From positions 1 through 64,000 of the forward strand of contig JAUIDR010000014.1 in assembly GCA_030428565.1 (NCBI GenBank): a DNA stretch of 64,000 nucleotides, read 5' to 3'. Within the stretch, counting starts at the first letter, position 1. Every line of letters begins with the position of its first letter. A model generated the notes under the pieces. The model saw only the letters and a list, made by a program, of their open reading frames with translations. It searched no databases and was not told the DNA's origin. Shown here one piece after another: positions 7,762-16,803 of this stretch. Both the position numbers and the translations under genes were made by a program. The stretch is from Alphaproteobacteria bacterium. GTDB lineage: Bacteria; Pseudomonadota; Alphaproteobacteria; UBA7985; JAUIBT01.

Positions 7762-8844
7762 TCAGGCCGCGCTGTTCAAGCGGTCCAAGAAGCCGCTGAC
7801 GTCGACGCCAGAGCCATCGTGAAGCTCGCCAATGACGCTGGAACCTTGCCCGGCCTCACTAAGCGCAGCCTGTACGCATTGAACTTGGGCGGGGTCTACG
7901 ACCAGCACCATGCCGACGCCGCAGTTAAAAGTGGTTAGCCAATCACGCTCGCTCATGGTCGGGGCAAGGCTCGCCAACCAAGAAAAGACCGGCGGGATCG
8001 GCCAGGCCGAAGCATCCAGGCTGACGCCGATGCCTTCGGGCAGAACACGGGGGATATTTTCGATCAATCCGCCGCCGGTAATGTGCGACAGGGCTTTGAC
8101 ATGACCGGTTGTGCAGGCCGCCAGGCAGGACTTCACATAGAGCTGTGTCGGGCGCAGAAGGGCTTGGCCCAGGCTGGTCGCAGGCTGTTCTGGCGACTGC
8201 AATGCATCCGGGCAGGGGCCTGCGTAGTCGAAACCAGCATCCTCAACCAGCTTGCGCACCAGCGAGAAGCCATTCGAATGCAGGCCAGAAGATGGCAGAG
8301 CGATGATTTTATCCCCGGCATTCAGGGCGTCGATTTTGGGCAACAAAGCTTGGCGTTCGACCGCACCGACGGAAAAGCCCGCCAGGTCAAAATCGCCCGG
8401 CTGGTAGAGGCCCGGCATTTCCGCGGTCTCGCCCCCGATCAGGGCGCAGCCGCTGTCGATACAAGCTTGAGCGATGCCTTCAATGATGGTCTTGGCTGCC
8501 TGGACATCCAGCTTTGCACTGGCAAAATAGTCTAAGAAAAACAAAGGCTCAGCGCCCTGAACGACCAAGTCGTTAACGCACATGGCAACCAGGTCTTGGC
8601 CCAAGGTGTCGAACACGCCAGCCTCGATCGCCACCCTAAGCTTGGTGCCGACGCCATCGGTCGCGGCCACTAGCAAGGGGTCGGTGTAGCCGGTTTGTTT
8701 TAGATCGAACAGCCCGCCAAAGCCGCCTAGGCCCGATACGACGCCGGGGCGGTTACTGGCCTTAGCGGCGGGCTTGATGGCTTCAACCAAGGCATTACCC
8801 GCGTCAATATCGACACCGGCTTGGCGGTAGGCCTCACTTGACAT
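7762..8844 (-). CDS. purM: Phosphoribosylformylglycinamidine cyclo-ligase (AIR synthetase)
   Basis: A 360-residue enzyme of usual length that closes the imidazole ring of FGAM to AIR using ATP. The start SSEAYRQAGVDIDAGNALVE, GGFGGLFDL near residue 45, ATDGVGTKLRVA near 65 and GGETAEMPGLY near 139 are all family motifs, and HITGGGLIENIPRVLP is present in the C-terminal half. It is the promoter-proximal gene of purM-purN, diverging from the DUF2066 gene. The promoter should lie in 8845-8930. Confidence 0.97.
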   Translation of the reverse strand: MSSEAYRQAGVDIDAGNALVEAIKPAAKASNRPGVVSGLGGFGGLFDLKQTGYTDPLLVAATDGVGTKLRVAIEAGVFDTLGQDLVAMCVNDLVVQGAEPLFFLDYFASAKLDVQAAKTIIEGIAQACIDSGCALIGGETAEMPGLYQPGDFDLAGFSVGAVERQALLPKIDALNAGDKIIALPSSGLHSNGFSLVRKLVEDAGFDYAGPCPDALQSPEQPATSLGQALLRPTQLYVKSCLAACTTGHVKALSHITGGGLIENIPRVLPEGIGVSLDASAWPIPPVFSWLASLAPTMSERDWLTTFNCGVGMVLVVDPAQVQCVQAALSEAGQGSSVIGELHDGSGVDVSGFLDRLNSAA

Positions 8845-9020
8845 ATGCTCGCGACTCTCTTCCTTCAGACAGCGTGTGCGTTACAAATGAACGCGCTGAA
8901 TTACAAAACAAAAAAGGTCTACGAGCATTGTTGATCCTTCGCAAGGTGGCTGCGGCGCTGTTGTGGTCGCATCCGTGCGTTCAGCCATCCTCGAACTCTC
9001 CGACTGGAATCCAGCCGCGC

Positions 9021-10184
9021 GTGGCTCTAGTGCCGTTGTGGACGGCGTTTGTCCTTGGTCTTGCTTTGGCGGTGAGCCCGACGCCGGGCCCGCAGGGCAG
9101 CGCATGGGCGCAAGTCGAAGAAGAGGCGCACGATCCCTTATACTCCGTCGAGGGTCTTTTGGTGCGCGCGCTTGGGCGCAGTGGCCTTGAGGCGCGCGAA
9201 AAGGCCATGCGCTTTGGCCATATCTCGGCGCTGCGCCAAGTGGCCGAACGCTTGGTGCCAAAAGAGCAGTGGGGCAGCATTCCGACCCCCAGCGAACAGG
9301 AATTTGAGGCTATGGTCGTTGGCCTAGACGTGTCCGGTGAGCAGCAAGCCAACACATCTTACCTGGGGTTGATGTCTCTGCGATTTGATCCGGGCAAGTT
9401 GCATACCTTCTTGGCCGACAGCGGCATTGAAGTCTCGGGCCGTGCTGAAAAACCCGTGCTGTTGGTGCTGGTGTCAGAAGACACCAACGGCGAAGCCATT
9501 TTGTGGGATCCAGAAGCCGCTTGGCTGAGAGCCTGGCAGCCCTCGCCCCTGAAGGGCACGGTCCTACCCAGCACCATGATTGGCGGTGATTTGCAGGACC
9601 GCGAGATTCTGGATGCTACCAATGCGCTGGCGCCAACCCCCGCCATGTTGACCGCGCTTCGTGAGGCCTATCAGGCCGACGCTTTGCTCTATGCCAACGC
9701 GCGCGAACTTACCGGAACCGGCGCGGATATAGCGCGCTTGGAGGTGATCTTGCGTCAGGACGGCGACTTGCCAAACCTGCCGAGCCAAGTGGTCAGTTGT
9801 GAGCGCGAGCGAGAGGAGGCGGCGCGCGTCTTCTATCGCCGCTGTGCGGGTCAAGTGGCATCATTGGCCCTGGAGACATGGAAGTCTGAACACCGCCAGT
9901 CGGCTCTGGCCGAAAAGCGAGAAGAGATCCCGTCGGGCCAATTGCAGCGAATCCCCGTTTTCGCACTGGTCTTGGACCCCAGCGGCTTTGCTTTCATGCA
10001 ACAAAAGGTCTTGCAGGCGCCCAACGTGCGCGCCTTGTCTTTGATCGAACAACGCCAAAACGGCGCGATTGCCAATTTAGATTTTGTTGGTCAAGTCACG
10101 GATATCGTTCAGCAATTGCCGCAAGCGGGGGTCAATATCTTCCGCGATCAGGGTGTCATTTATTTGCAGTTCAATGGTCGATAG
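9021..10184 (+). CDS. DUF2066 domain-containing exported protein
   Basis: A periplasmic protein of unknown function. After a hydrophobic leader (VPLWTAFVLGLALAV, then AWAQV) the mature part begins with DPLYSVEGLLVRA, as in DUF2066 proteins, and contains GHISALRQVAERLVP. The C-terminal third has RVFYRRCAGQVASL and a closing VNIFRDQGVIYLQF. In alphaproteobacteria this family typically sits just before hdaA, as here, where the two overlap by 11 bp. The start is uncertain: I used the GTG at 9021, but the frame is open from 8838 and a TTG at 8931 with AAGG upstream is possible. Confidence 0.8.
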   Translation: MALVPLWTAFVLGLALAVSPTPGPQGSAWAQVEEEAHDPLYSVEGLLVRALGRSGLEAREKAMRFGHISALRQVAERLVPKEQWGSIPTPSEQEFEAMVVGLDVSGEQQANTSYLGLMSLRFDPGKLHTFLADSGIEVSGRAEKPVLLVLVSEDTNGEAILWDPEAAWLRAWQPSPLKGTVLPSTMIGGDLQDREILDATNALAPTPAMLTALREAYQADALLYANARELTGTGADIARLEVILRQDGDLPNLPSQVVSCEREREEAARVFYRRCAGQVASLALETWKSEHRQSALAEKREEIPSGQLQRIPVFALVLDPSGFAFMQQKVLQAPNVRALSLIEQRQNGAIANLDFVGQVTDIVQQLPQAGVNIFRDQGVIYLQFNGR

Positions 10185-10911
10185 CAACCAGCCCGACGAC
10201 AGCGACCCAGCACATGGCCCCCTGCCGGTTAGCCAAGGCGCGGGCCAACAGTTGCGCTTGCCATTGGCGCCCGGTCATGAGTTGGGTCTGGAAGACTTGG
10301 CACAAGGCCCCCACAATCTTAAAGCCTTGGCCCTGATCGAGGGCTGGCCCGTGGCCTGGCCCTTGCCATGGGCTGCGCTCTGGGGGCCTGCGGCCTGTGG
10401 TAAGAGCGCTCTGGCGCAAATCTGGGCCCGGCACAGCGGCGCTAAGATTTGGGATCTTGAGGCGTTGATCGCGGGAAGCCCTAGTCAGCGGCTGGGACAT
10501 TGCGTGCTGGATCTGGGCGCGAGTCCCGGCCTACCGCAAGCGGGCGAAGAACCCTTGTTTCACCTCATGAACAACCTGCGCGCGGCGGGATTTAGCCTGC
10601 TGCTGGTGGCCCGCCAGGCCCCGGCGCGCTGGTCAGTGCAGTTGCCCGACCTGGCCTCACGCCTGCGGGCGGTGCTGGCGGTCGAGATCGGCGAAGGCGA
10701 TCAAGCCTTTCTGGAGCAGCTCTTGGTCGCCTTGGCCGCTCAGTACGAACTTGAGATGCGCGCGGACGCGCGGGCCTATTTGATCCAGCGCTTGCCGCGT
10801 CAGGCGGCGGCCTGCCTGCGTTTGATTCAAATCTTGGCACAGCAAGCCTCGGTCGTCACCGTGCCGCAAGCGCGTTTGGCACTAAGGGCGCTGGAAACTG
10901 GCGACGGCTAG
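10174..10911 (+). CDS. hdaA: DnaA-related protein HdaA (regulatory inactivation of DnaA)
   Basis: A 245-residue AAA+ protein lacking the DNA-binding domain of DnaA. The start is taken as the ATG overlapping the end of the DUF2066 gene. QLRLPLAPGHELGLEDL resembles the clamp-binding N-terminus (QLPL-like). WAALWGPAACGKSALAQIW holds the Walker A loop (GxxxxGKS), and HCVLDLGA occupies the Walker B position with a weakened acidic pattern. LASRLRAVLAVEIG and RQAAACLRLIQIL match the sensor and lid regions. In Caulobacter, HdaA works with the sliding clamp to convert DnaA-ATP to DnaA-ADP. The function is inferred from family and neighbours. Confidence 0.88.
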   Translation: MVDSNQPDDSDPAHGPLPVSQGAGQQLRLPLAPGHELGLEDLAQGPHNLKALALIEGWPVAWPLPWAALWGPAACGKSALAQIWARHSGAKIWDLEALIAGSPSQRLGHCVLDLGASPGLPQAGEEPLFHLMNNLRAAGFSLLLVARQAPARWSVQLPDLASRLRAVLAVEIGEGDQAFLEQLLVALAAQYELEMRADARAYLIQRLPRQAAACLRLIQILAQQASVVTVPQARLALRALETGDG

Positions 10912-10924
10912 ACTTTCGTCCGAT

Positions 10925-11536
10925 CTAGGCGCGGCCGACGAAATGAGACAAGGTGCCGGGGTCTTTAACGCCCAGCTTGGCCATGGCCGCTTCCCATACG
11001 CTGCGGCGATCCAAGTGAAAGACCAGCGAAAAATCGGCTTCGACCAAGTTCCAAGAAGCCTGTGATAGCTCGTCTTCGAGCTGCCCGGCGCTCCATCCCG
11101 CATAGCCGAGCGCGACCAGGTGGTGGCGGGGGCCCGTGCCTTGGGCGATGCGCTTGAGCGTATCCAGCGAGGAGGAAAGCGCGAAGCCGCCGGGCACCAC
11201 GATATCGTCATCGCTGCTTTGCTCGTCCGAGTGAACGACGAAGCCGCGGCTCTCGGCGACCGGTCCGCCATTGAAGATTTCAAAATCTTTGTCCAGACCT
11301 TCGTCGTCGATTTCGAGCTGCTCGAGCATGCCTGTTAAGTTCAAGCCACCCATCGGCGCATTGACCACGATGCCCAATGCGCCGTCGTCGGTGTGGGCGC
11401 AAATCAAGATGGCGGCCCGCTCAAATCGGGTGTCATCCAATTGCGGCGTGGCCACCAGCAACTTTCCCGCCAAAGAATTTGGCGAGGGGGTCTGTCGGGG
11501 CGCGCGTTTGGCTTGATCAAAGAGTTTTTCTGGCAT
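10925..11536 (-). CDS. YqgE/AlgH family protein (DUF179)
   Basis: A 203-residue protein. After a polar N-terminus it reads LAGKLLVATPQLDDTRFERA, then LGIVVNAPMGGLNLTGML and FNGGPVAESRGFVVHS, all characteristic of the YqgE/AlgH fold. YAGWSAGQLEDEL near residue 146 is the family's strongest signature. The role is unknown; AlgH was first linked to alginate regulation in Pseudomonas. It converges with hdaA and diverges from the disulfide reductase gene. Confidence 0.93.
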   Translation of the reverse strand: MPEKLFDQAKRAPRQTPSPNSLAGKLLVATPQLDDTRFERAAILICAHTDDGALGIVVNAPMGGLNLTGMLEQLEIDDEGLDKDFEIFNGGPVAESRGFVVHSDEQSSDDDIVVPGGFALSSSLDTLKRIAQGTGPRHHLVALGYAGWSAGQLEDELSQASWNLVEADFSLVFHLDRRSVWEAAMAKLGVKDPGTLSHFVGRA

Positions 11537-11733
11537 GGGTAAAAGTTATAGGCCCCACAGAGCCGTGACAAGGGGTGATGCAAAGAGATTTGCATGCAAG
11601 CGCGTCAGGTCTTAGGTCTTGTCTAATCATGGCGACAGGTCAGGTTTACGGCTGCTGCGCGCATTCGCGACGCGATGTGCGGGTTGACGCCGCCGCTCCC
11701 CCGGCCTGTGCCCTTAAATCTTCGAGTCATTTT

Positions 11734-14118
11734 ATGCCCCGATTGCCCGTCCTTTTCAGTCTTCACAGTCGATACAGCCCGCATCTAGGTTGGTCCCCCG
11801 CCCGATTGGCGCAGAGCTTGGCGCAGAGCTTGGCGCAGAGCTTGGCGCTGGTCCCTAAACGGCTCCTAATACGGCTGCTTGGTTTGGCGCTCGCCGGCCT
11901 CTGGCTGGCTGGCGCTGGGCATGCGCAAATCTTGCCCTCAACGGGGCTGGGCGGGGCCGCAAGTTCTGGGTTTTCAACGAGCCAATCCGATGGTGGCGCC
12001 TTTGGTGATTGGGTGAAAGCCGAACAGTCGCGCTGGCGTTGGGTGGCGGCCAGCGATGCCGTTGGCGATCAGGACAGCTTGTTGCTGGGGCTCGAGGCTG
12101 AATTGCAGCCCGGTTGGAAGATCTATTGGCGCTCGCCTGGCGATGCCGGTCTGCCCCCGCAACTAAAGCCAGAACCCGATTCAAGCCTGACCCAGCTCGA
12201 CATGAGTTGGCCGGTACCGCACCGCTTCCAGACCTACGGCATTGATACCTTCGGCTATAAAGAACAAGTGCTGTTTCCGGTGCGCGCTTCGGTCGATGAT
12301 CCTGGCCAGCCGCAGCGTATTCACACAAACGTGAGCTTTTTGATCTGCGAGGAGATCTGTGTGCCGGGCCGCGTGCAAGTCGGGCTAGATTTGCCCGCCG
12401 GTCCCGCAAAGCCCAGCTTCGAGGCGCCCTTGATCGAAGAAGCGCTGTTGCAGGTGCCGGACCAAGGCCAACGCCACAGCATGGGGCTAACCGCCGTTGC
12501 CTTTGATGCCGTCGCTCTTGATTCTGGCCTCGACGAGGCCAAGGCACCCATCTTGACCTTGCAGCTTTCTAGTCGCGAGCCCTTGAGCGAGGCGCTGGAC
12601 GCCTTCGTCGAAGCCCCGCAAGGATGGCGCTTTGAACGGCCCCAAGTCACGCTGCTTGAGGGCGCGCGTGCCGCCATCTTGCGCATGGAGGGCTCGCCAC
12701 AGTTCGCAACGGTGCCGCCGATTGGTCTGGATGATTTGGCGGTAACCATTGCCGATGGACCGCGCGCTTTCGAAGCCCCGACGACGACGCTCAAGCTGTT
12801 GGCCAGCACAGAAGAGAGTGCGACCTTAGCCCGGCAAAAGCCGCGTCCGCCCAGTACGCCGATTTCCTTGGGGTTGGCGGGTGCTAGCGGTGGCCTGGCT
12901 TTGCTTGTCACCATGCTGGGAACGGCCTTGTTGGGTGGCTTTATCCTCAATCTCATGCCCTGCGTTCTGCCGGTTCTTTCGCTGAAGGTCTTGTCGGTGG
13001 TCAAGGCTCAGTCCATGCCGCTGCACCATGCGCGCTTGGGCTTCTTGGCGACAGCCGTTGGCATCATCTTTTCTTTTCTGGTGCTCGGCGCGGGGGCGAT
13101 TGCGCTCAAGCTGGCGGGTGCAGCGGTCGGCTGGGGGATGCAGTTCCAACAGCCCTTGTTCTTGTTGTTCATGATCGCGCTGTTGATTTTCTTTGCGCTC
13201 AATCTGGTCGGCCTGTTCGAGCTGCGTTTGCCTGCAGGTTTGGCGAGCCTGGGCAACGTGGGAACAGGCGCATCCGGCGGACCTAGCCAGAGCTTGGTCG
13301 GGCACTTCTTCACAGGCGCTTTTGCGACCTTGTTGGCAACGCCTTGTTCGGCGCCCTTCTTGGGCACGGCGCTGGGTTTTGCGCTGACCCGGGGCGCCGG
13401 TGAAATCTTGCTGATTTTCTTTGTGCTTGGTCTCGGTATGGCCGCGCCTTATCTGCTGATCGCGGCTTTCCCTAGCCTCGCACGCATGCTGCCAAAGCCG
13501 GGTGGCTGGATGTTGTGGCTGAAGGCCATCATGGGTTTGGCGCTGTTGGGCACCGCGATATGGTTGCTCAGCGTTTTGCAATTGCAATTGGGCTGGGCCG
13601 CCAGCCTGACGGCAGCGGGCCTGATCGTCATGGGTGCGGGTCTGTTTGCGCTGCGCCGGTTGCCAAGTCTCAAATTGGTGCCAGCTTTGGTTCCTAGCCT
13701 GCCTTTGGTGGCGCTGTTGGTCCTGCCGGCCTTCTTCAATCCTGTGGTCAGCCCTGATGTTCAGGCCAGCAGCAAGGGCTACGCGCCCTTTGATTTGGCG
13801 GCGATTGACGCCTCGCTAGCCCAGGGGCAGACGGTGTTCGTTGATGTCACCGCGCAGTGGTGCGTGACCTGCAAAATCAATAAATTACGCGTGCTTGAGA
13901 CCGACGAGACCAAGGAACTTTTCGCCAGCAATCAGGTGCAGTTGCAGCAGGCCGATTGGACCAATCATAGCGATGAAATCGCCAATTACCTGGCCAGCTT
14001 TCAGCGTTTTGGCATTCCCTTCAACGTGGTCTACGGGCCCAGCGCGCCTTCGGGTATAGCGCTGCCAGAACTCTTGAGCTATGAAGCAGTAGAAAGCGCC
14101 ATTCGTCAGGCCCTCTAG
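11734..14118 (+). CDS. DsbD/ScsB-type thiol:disulfide interchange protein
   Basis: A 794-residue membrane protein predicted to carry electrons from cytoplasmic thioredoxin to periplasmic substrates. In order: a signal peptide (RLLIRLLGLALAGLWLAG...HAQ); a periplasmic N-domain (about 90-370) with SFLICEEICVPGRVQ, whose Cys pair resembles the ScsB-type DsbD alpha domain; about eight membrane helices (about 375-700) with NLMPCVLPVLSLK and LATPCSAPFLGTAL, the paired membrane cysteines; and a C-terminal thioredoxin domain with TAQWCVTCK (CxxC). I took the ATG at 11734; the frame is open back to 11575. A peroxiredoxin follows 60 bp downstream, which fits a redox role. Confidence 0.92.
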   Translation: MPRLPVLFSLHSRYSPHLGWSPARLAQSLAQSLAQSLALVPKRLLIRLLGLALAGLWLAGAGHAQILPSTGLGGAASSGFSTSQSDGGAFGDWVKAEQSRWRWVAASDAVGDQDSLLLGLEAELQPGWKIYWRSPGDAGLPPQLKPEPDSSLTQLDMSWPVPHRFQTYGIDTFGYKEQVLFPVRASVDDPGQPQRIHTNVSFLICEEICVPGRVQVGLDLPAGPAKPSFEAPLIEEALLQVPDQGQRHSMGLTAVAFDAVALDSGLDEAKAPILTLQLSSREPLSEALDAFVEAPQGWRFERPQVTLLEGARAAILRMEGSPQFATVPPIGLDDLAVTIADGPRAFEAPTTTLKLLASTEESATLARQKPRPPSTPISLGLAGASGGLALLVTMLGTALLGGFILNLMPCVLPVLSLKVLSVVKAQSMPLHHARLGFLATAVGIIFSFLVLGAGAIALKLAGAAVGWGMQFQQPLFLLFMIALLIFFALNLVGLFELRLPAGLASLGNVGTGASGGPSQSLVGHFFTGAFATLLATPCSAPFLGTALGFALTRGAGEILLIFFVLGLGMAAPYLLIAAFPSLARMLPKPGGWMLWLKAIMGLALLGTAIWLLSVLQLQLGWAASLTAAGLIVMGAGLFALRRLPSLKLVPALVPSLPLVALLVLPAFFNPVVSPDVQASSKGYAPFDLAAIDASLAQGQTVFVDVTAQWCVTCKINKLRVLETDETKELFASNQVQLQQADWTNHSDEIANYLASFQRFGIPFNVVYGPSAPSGIALPELLSYEAVESAIRQAL
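11809..11844 (+). repeat. 12-bp x3 tandem repeat inside the DsbD-like gene
   Basis: Three perfect copies of gcgcagagcttg, in frame, encode AQSL three times in the N-terminal leader before the signal-peptide core. The unit is four codons, so copy number can change without a frameshift. Confidence 0.9.
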
Positions 14119-14178
14119 GGGGGCTCAAGACCAAGGCTAGAAAAGCTTTCTTTTCTTCTATTTGCGATTGGAGCCTCC

Positions 14179-14664
14179 ATGATTGCTGTTGGTGATCGCC
14201 TGCCCGACCTGCCCCTTATGCACTTTGACCAAGGGCCTGCCGCCTTTGATCTGCCGAGCCACTTGGCGGGCAGTACCATCATTTTGATCGGGGTGCCGGG
14301 TGCCTTCACGCCGACCTGTAGCGAACGCCACCTGCCGGGCTTCATCGCGCTGGCTGACAAGCTGAAACAAGCAGGCGTCGATGAGATCATTTGCCTATCG
14401 GTCAACGATCCACACGTTATGCGCGCCTGGTCGAAGAGCATGAACGGCGAGGATCTGACTTTTGTTTCAGATTGGGATGCTTCTTTCGTGCGCGCTATGG
14501 GCTTGGAGGTGGATCGCCACTCGCAAGGCATGGGCTGGCGCGCGGGCAGATTTGCTCTGGTGGTTCGCGATGGCGTGGTGGTTCATATCGGCAAAGAAGA
14601 AGAGACCAAAGATCTGACCTTCTCATCCGCCGAAGCCATTTTACAGGTCTTGCAGCAGGCTTAG
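14179..14664 (+). CDS. Peroxiredoxin, Prx5/AhpE-like group
   Basis: A 161-residue thiol peroxidase that reduces hydroperoxides. The start MIAVGDRLPDLPLMHFD is followed by VPGAFTPTCSERHLPGF, which holds the peroxidatic Cys in the PxxxTxxC pattern of the Prx5 subfamily. LSVNDPHVMRAWSKSM matches the conserved Prx5 segment. No clear resolving Cys is seen, so it may be a 1-Cys or glutathione-dependent enzyme. It lies between the disulfide reductase and a glutathione S-transferase. Confidence 0.93.
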   Translation: MIAVGDRLPDLPLMHFDQGPAAFDLPSHLAGSTIILIGVPGAFTPTCSERHLPGFIALADKLKQAGVDEIICLSVNDPHVMRAWSKSMNGEDLTFVSDWDASFVRAMGLEVDRHSQGMGWRAGRFALVVRDGVVVHIGKEEETKDLTFSSAEAILQVLQQA

Positions 14665-14686
14665 GGCCGCCTAGATTGGTGGATGA

Positions 14687-14760
14687 TCTCTGGCGAGCAG
14701 CGCTTGCTTTGGCTCTGGTGGCTGGCTAGCTTGAGGGCCTCGTCAATCAATCGCCAGAGA
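14687..14760. repeat. 10-bp perfect inverted repeat with a 54-nt loop
   Basis: TCTCTGGCGA (14687-14696) is the exact reverse complement of TCGCCAGAGA (14751-14760). The pair frames most of the gap between the peroxiredoxin stop and the GST start. No T-tract follows, so it is not a normal terminator. Confidence 0.6.
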
Positions 14761-14769
14761 GCATAAGCT

Positions 14770-15408
14770 ATGACCTTGACCCTCTACCATGCGCCTAGAA
14801 CGCGCGCATTTACAGCCTTGTGGTTGCTTGAAGAATTGGGCCAGCCGTTCGAGGTGCATAGCTTTGATTTGGCCAGCGGCTATCATCGCAGCCCTGAATA
14901 CCTCGCGCTCAATCCCATGGGTAAGGTGCCCATGTTGATGGATGGCGATACGCCGGTCAGTGAAATGGGGGCCATCGCGCTTTATTTGTTGGAGCGCTTT
15001 CCTGATAGCGGCCTTGCACCTGCGGTCGGTGATCCTAGGCGCGCCGAGTTCTTACGCTGGATGTTCTTTGTGCCGGGTATCGTCGAACCAGCTTTGGCGC
15101 AAAAATTCTTTAGCTGGGAGCCCCCCCGTGAGACCGTCGCTTGGGGCTCTTATGATCTTATGATCGAGGTGGCAGAAAAGGGCCTAGAAACCGGTCCCTG
15201 GCTGCTGGGCGACGCCTTTAGCGCGGCTGACGTGGTTGTGGGCGCTGCCATGCGTTTTGGCGTCTTGTTTGGCGCCATCGACAGCCCCGCGATCAAGGCC
15301 TATGTCGAGCGCCTTAGCGCGCGACCGGCTTTCGAACGAGCCACTAGTCGCGAAGCGAGCTTGGCCGAAATTAGCGCCCCAAAGGGCGAAGAGCAGGCTG
15401 CACCTTAG
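14770..15408 (+). CDS. Glutathione S-transferase family protein
   Basis: A 212-residue two-domain GST. The thioredoxin-like N-domain (1-80) starts LTLYHAPRTRAFTALWLLEE, has NPMGKVPMLMDGD with the cis-Pro, and ends VSEMGAIALYLLERF, which carries the glutathione gamma-Glu-binding E(S/M) turn. The helical C-domain has WLLGDAFSAADVVVG, the N-capping box motif. It probably conjugates or reduces small electrophiles in the cytoplasm; the substrate is unknown. It lies in a redox-themed run with the peroxiredoxin upstream and an SDR 71 bp downstream. Confidence 0.92.
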   Translation: MTLTLYHAPRTRAFTALWLLEELGQPFEVHSFDLASGYHRSPEYLALNPMGKVPMLMDGDTPVSEMGAIALYLLERFPDSGLAPAVGDPRRAEFLRWMFFVPGIVEPALAQKFFSWEPPRETVAWGSYDLMIEVAEKGLETGPWLLGDAFSAADVVVGAAMRFGVLFGAIDSPAIKAYVERLSARPAFERATSREASLAEISAPKGEEQAAP

Positions 15409-15479
15409 GCCAGCACCGCCTGCAGTGAGCAAGCCGCAACATACGACGCTTATACAAACAAAACAGGAGACGAGAGGAT

Positions 15480-16250
15480 ATGGCGCTGCCCGATCTGACC
15501 GGCATGACCGTCTTTATTACTGGAGCTTCACGCGGCATTGGCGCGGCGGCTGGTGAGGCTTTCGCTCAGGCGGGGGCCAAGGTGGCCCTTGCGGCGCGTT
15601 CGTCGGGCGAGATTGAGGCTCTGGCTAGCCGCTTACGCAAGCAGGGTCATCAAGCCCTGGCTCTGGCTTGCGATGTAACCGACTATTCGGCCGTGCAAGC
15701 GGCAGTAGGCCAGGCTGAGGCAGCCTTGGGGGCCATTGACATTCTGGTCAACAACGCGGGCTTGATCGAGCCCATCGGCCGCTTTGCCGACATTGCGCCC
15801 GCCGACTGGGCACGCGTGATCGAGGTCAACGTTATGGGTGTCTCCAACACCACGCACGCGGTGCTGACCGGCATGCTAGAGCGCGGGCAGGGGACCATTA
15901 TCAATATCTCCTCGGGCGCGGCCACCGGTACGCTGGAGGGCTGGACCCACTATTGCGCGTCGAAAGCGGCGGTGCTGTCTCTCACGCGCAACCTTGACGC
16001 TGAATACCGCGATCAAGGCATCCGTGTCATGGGGCTCTCGCCTGGGACAGTGGCGACCCACATGCAGGTCGTCATCAAGGCCAGCGGCATTAATTCGGTC
16101 TCTAAGCTGGACCCCAGCGTTCATAAGCCCACGGCCTGGGTCGGGCGGGAGCTGGTGTGGTTGGCGGGCCCGGCCGGCGATGCCTACCTGGGCCAGGACT
16201 TTGCCATTCGAGGCGAAGCAGCCCTGCGCGAGGCGGGGATCTTAGACTAG
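15480..16250 (+). CDS. SDR-family NAD(P)-dependent oxidoreductase (classical)
   Basis: A 256-residue classical SDR. FITGASRGIGAAAGEAFAQ is the TGxxxGIG nucleotide motif, LVNNAGLIEP is the NNAG motif, NISSGAA carries the catalytic Ser, and YCASKAAVLSLTRNL carries YxxxK, so the full active site is present, unlike the SDR at 220-924. GPAGDAYLGQDFAIRG lies in the C-terminal cofactor-binding region. GGAG with good spacing precedes the ATG. The substrate is unknown. It follows the GST gene in the same direction. Confidence 0.93.
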   Translation: MALPDLTGMTVFITGASRGIGAAAGEAFAQAGAKVALAARSSGEIEALASRLRKQGHQALALACDVTDYSAVQAAVGQAEAALGAIDILVNNAGLIEPIGRFADIAPADWARVIEVNVMGVSNTTHAVLTGMLERGQGTIINISSGAATGTLEGWTHYCASKAAVLSLTRNLDAEYRDQGIRVMGLSPGTVATHMQVVIKASGINSVSKLDPSVHKPTAWVGRELVWLAGPAGDAYLGQDFAIRGEAALREAGILD

Positions 16251-16329
16251 TTCACCTGTGCTTCGTGAGCGGACCAAGGGGCGCGTTGGCCAATCGTTAG
16301 AGTAAATCGACCGATTGCGCCCAATGCCC

Positions 16330-16708
16330 AACACAAGGCAATCGCACCGCCCTTGGGCATGGAGGTCGGTGACACCGGCTTTGCTCAATTTCACATGGTT
16401 GTGTCGGGCGAAGCGGCGGTCTTACGCTCTGCCCTGCGCGCGCAAGTGAGCAACGTTGGTTTTCTGGCAAGCCTGCGCGAGCCGCGTTTGCGGCTTTGTC
16501 TGGATCATATCCATCGGGCCTGCCCCAATACCCCTAGTTTAGAAGAGCTAGCGCGCACGGCAGGCATGTCGCGTTCTGCCCTGGCGCAGAGCAGAGCGTA
16601 GAGGGTGTCGGCTTGAGCTTTGGTTATCATTCGGCGGCGGCATTTTCGCGGGCTTTCAAAGCCATGTACGGCCAGACACCCTCAGAATATCGCGGCGCGG
16701 CGGCGTAG
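16330..16708 (+). pseudogene. Decayed AraC-family transcriptional regulator (cupin_6 type)
   Basis: Two blocks of an AraC-family regulator survive in different frames. The first includes a shortened cupin part (QFHMVVSGEAAVL) joined directly to LREPRLRLCLDHIHRACP and LEELARTAGMSRSALA, the first helix-turn-helix. After a frame change and a deletion near 16595, the second block reads GYHSAAAFSRAFKAMYGQ and TPSEYRGAAA, the second helix-turn-helix, to a TAG at 16706. The cupin core, the interdomain part and the linker helix between the two HTH motifs are missing. Classical AraC proteins of this type are about 300 residues; no more than about 120 codons remain here. Confidence 0.8.
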
Positions 16709-16803
16709 AGACGCGGCGCAGCCAGTTCGCGCGTCAGGGGGCTTGCCGCTTTGCCAGCAGTTCGGCCAATCAAACCTGGCAAGGCGTGAAACCGGTCAGG
16801 CGC

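Noticed and set aside
10925-11536. Plus-strand frames opposite yqgE (11120-11338, 11271-11516)
   Set aside because: They lie wholly inside the well-supported yqgE gene and show no family features.
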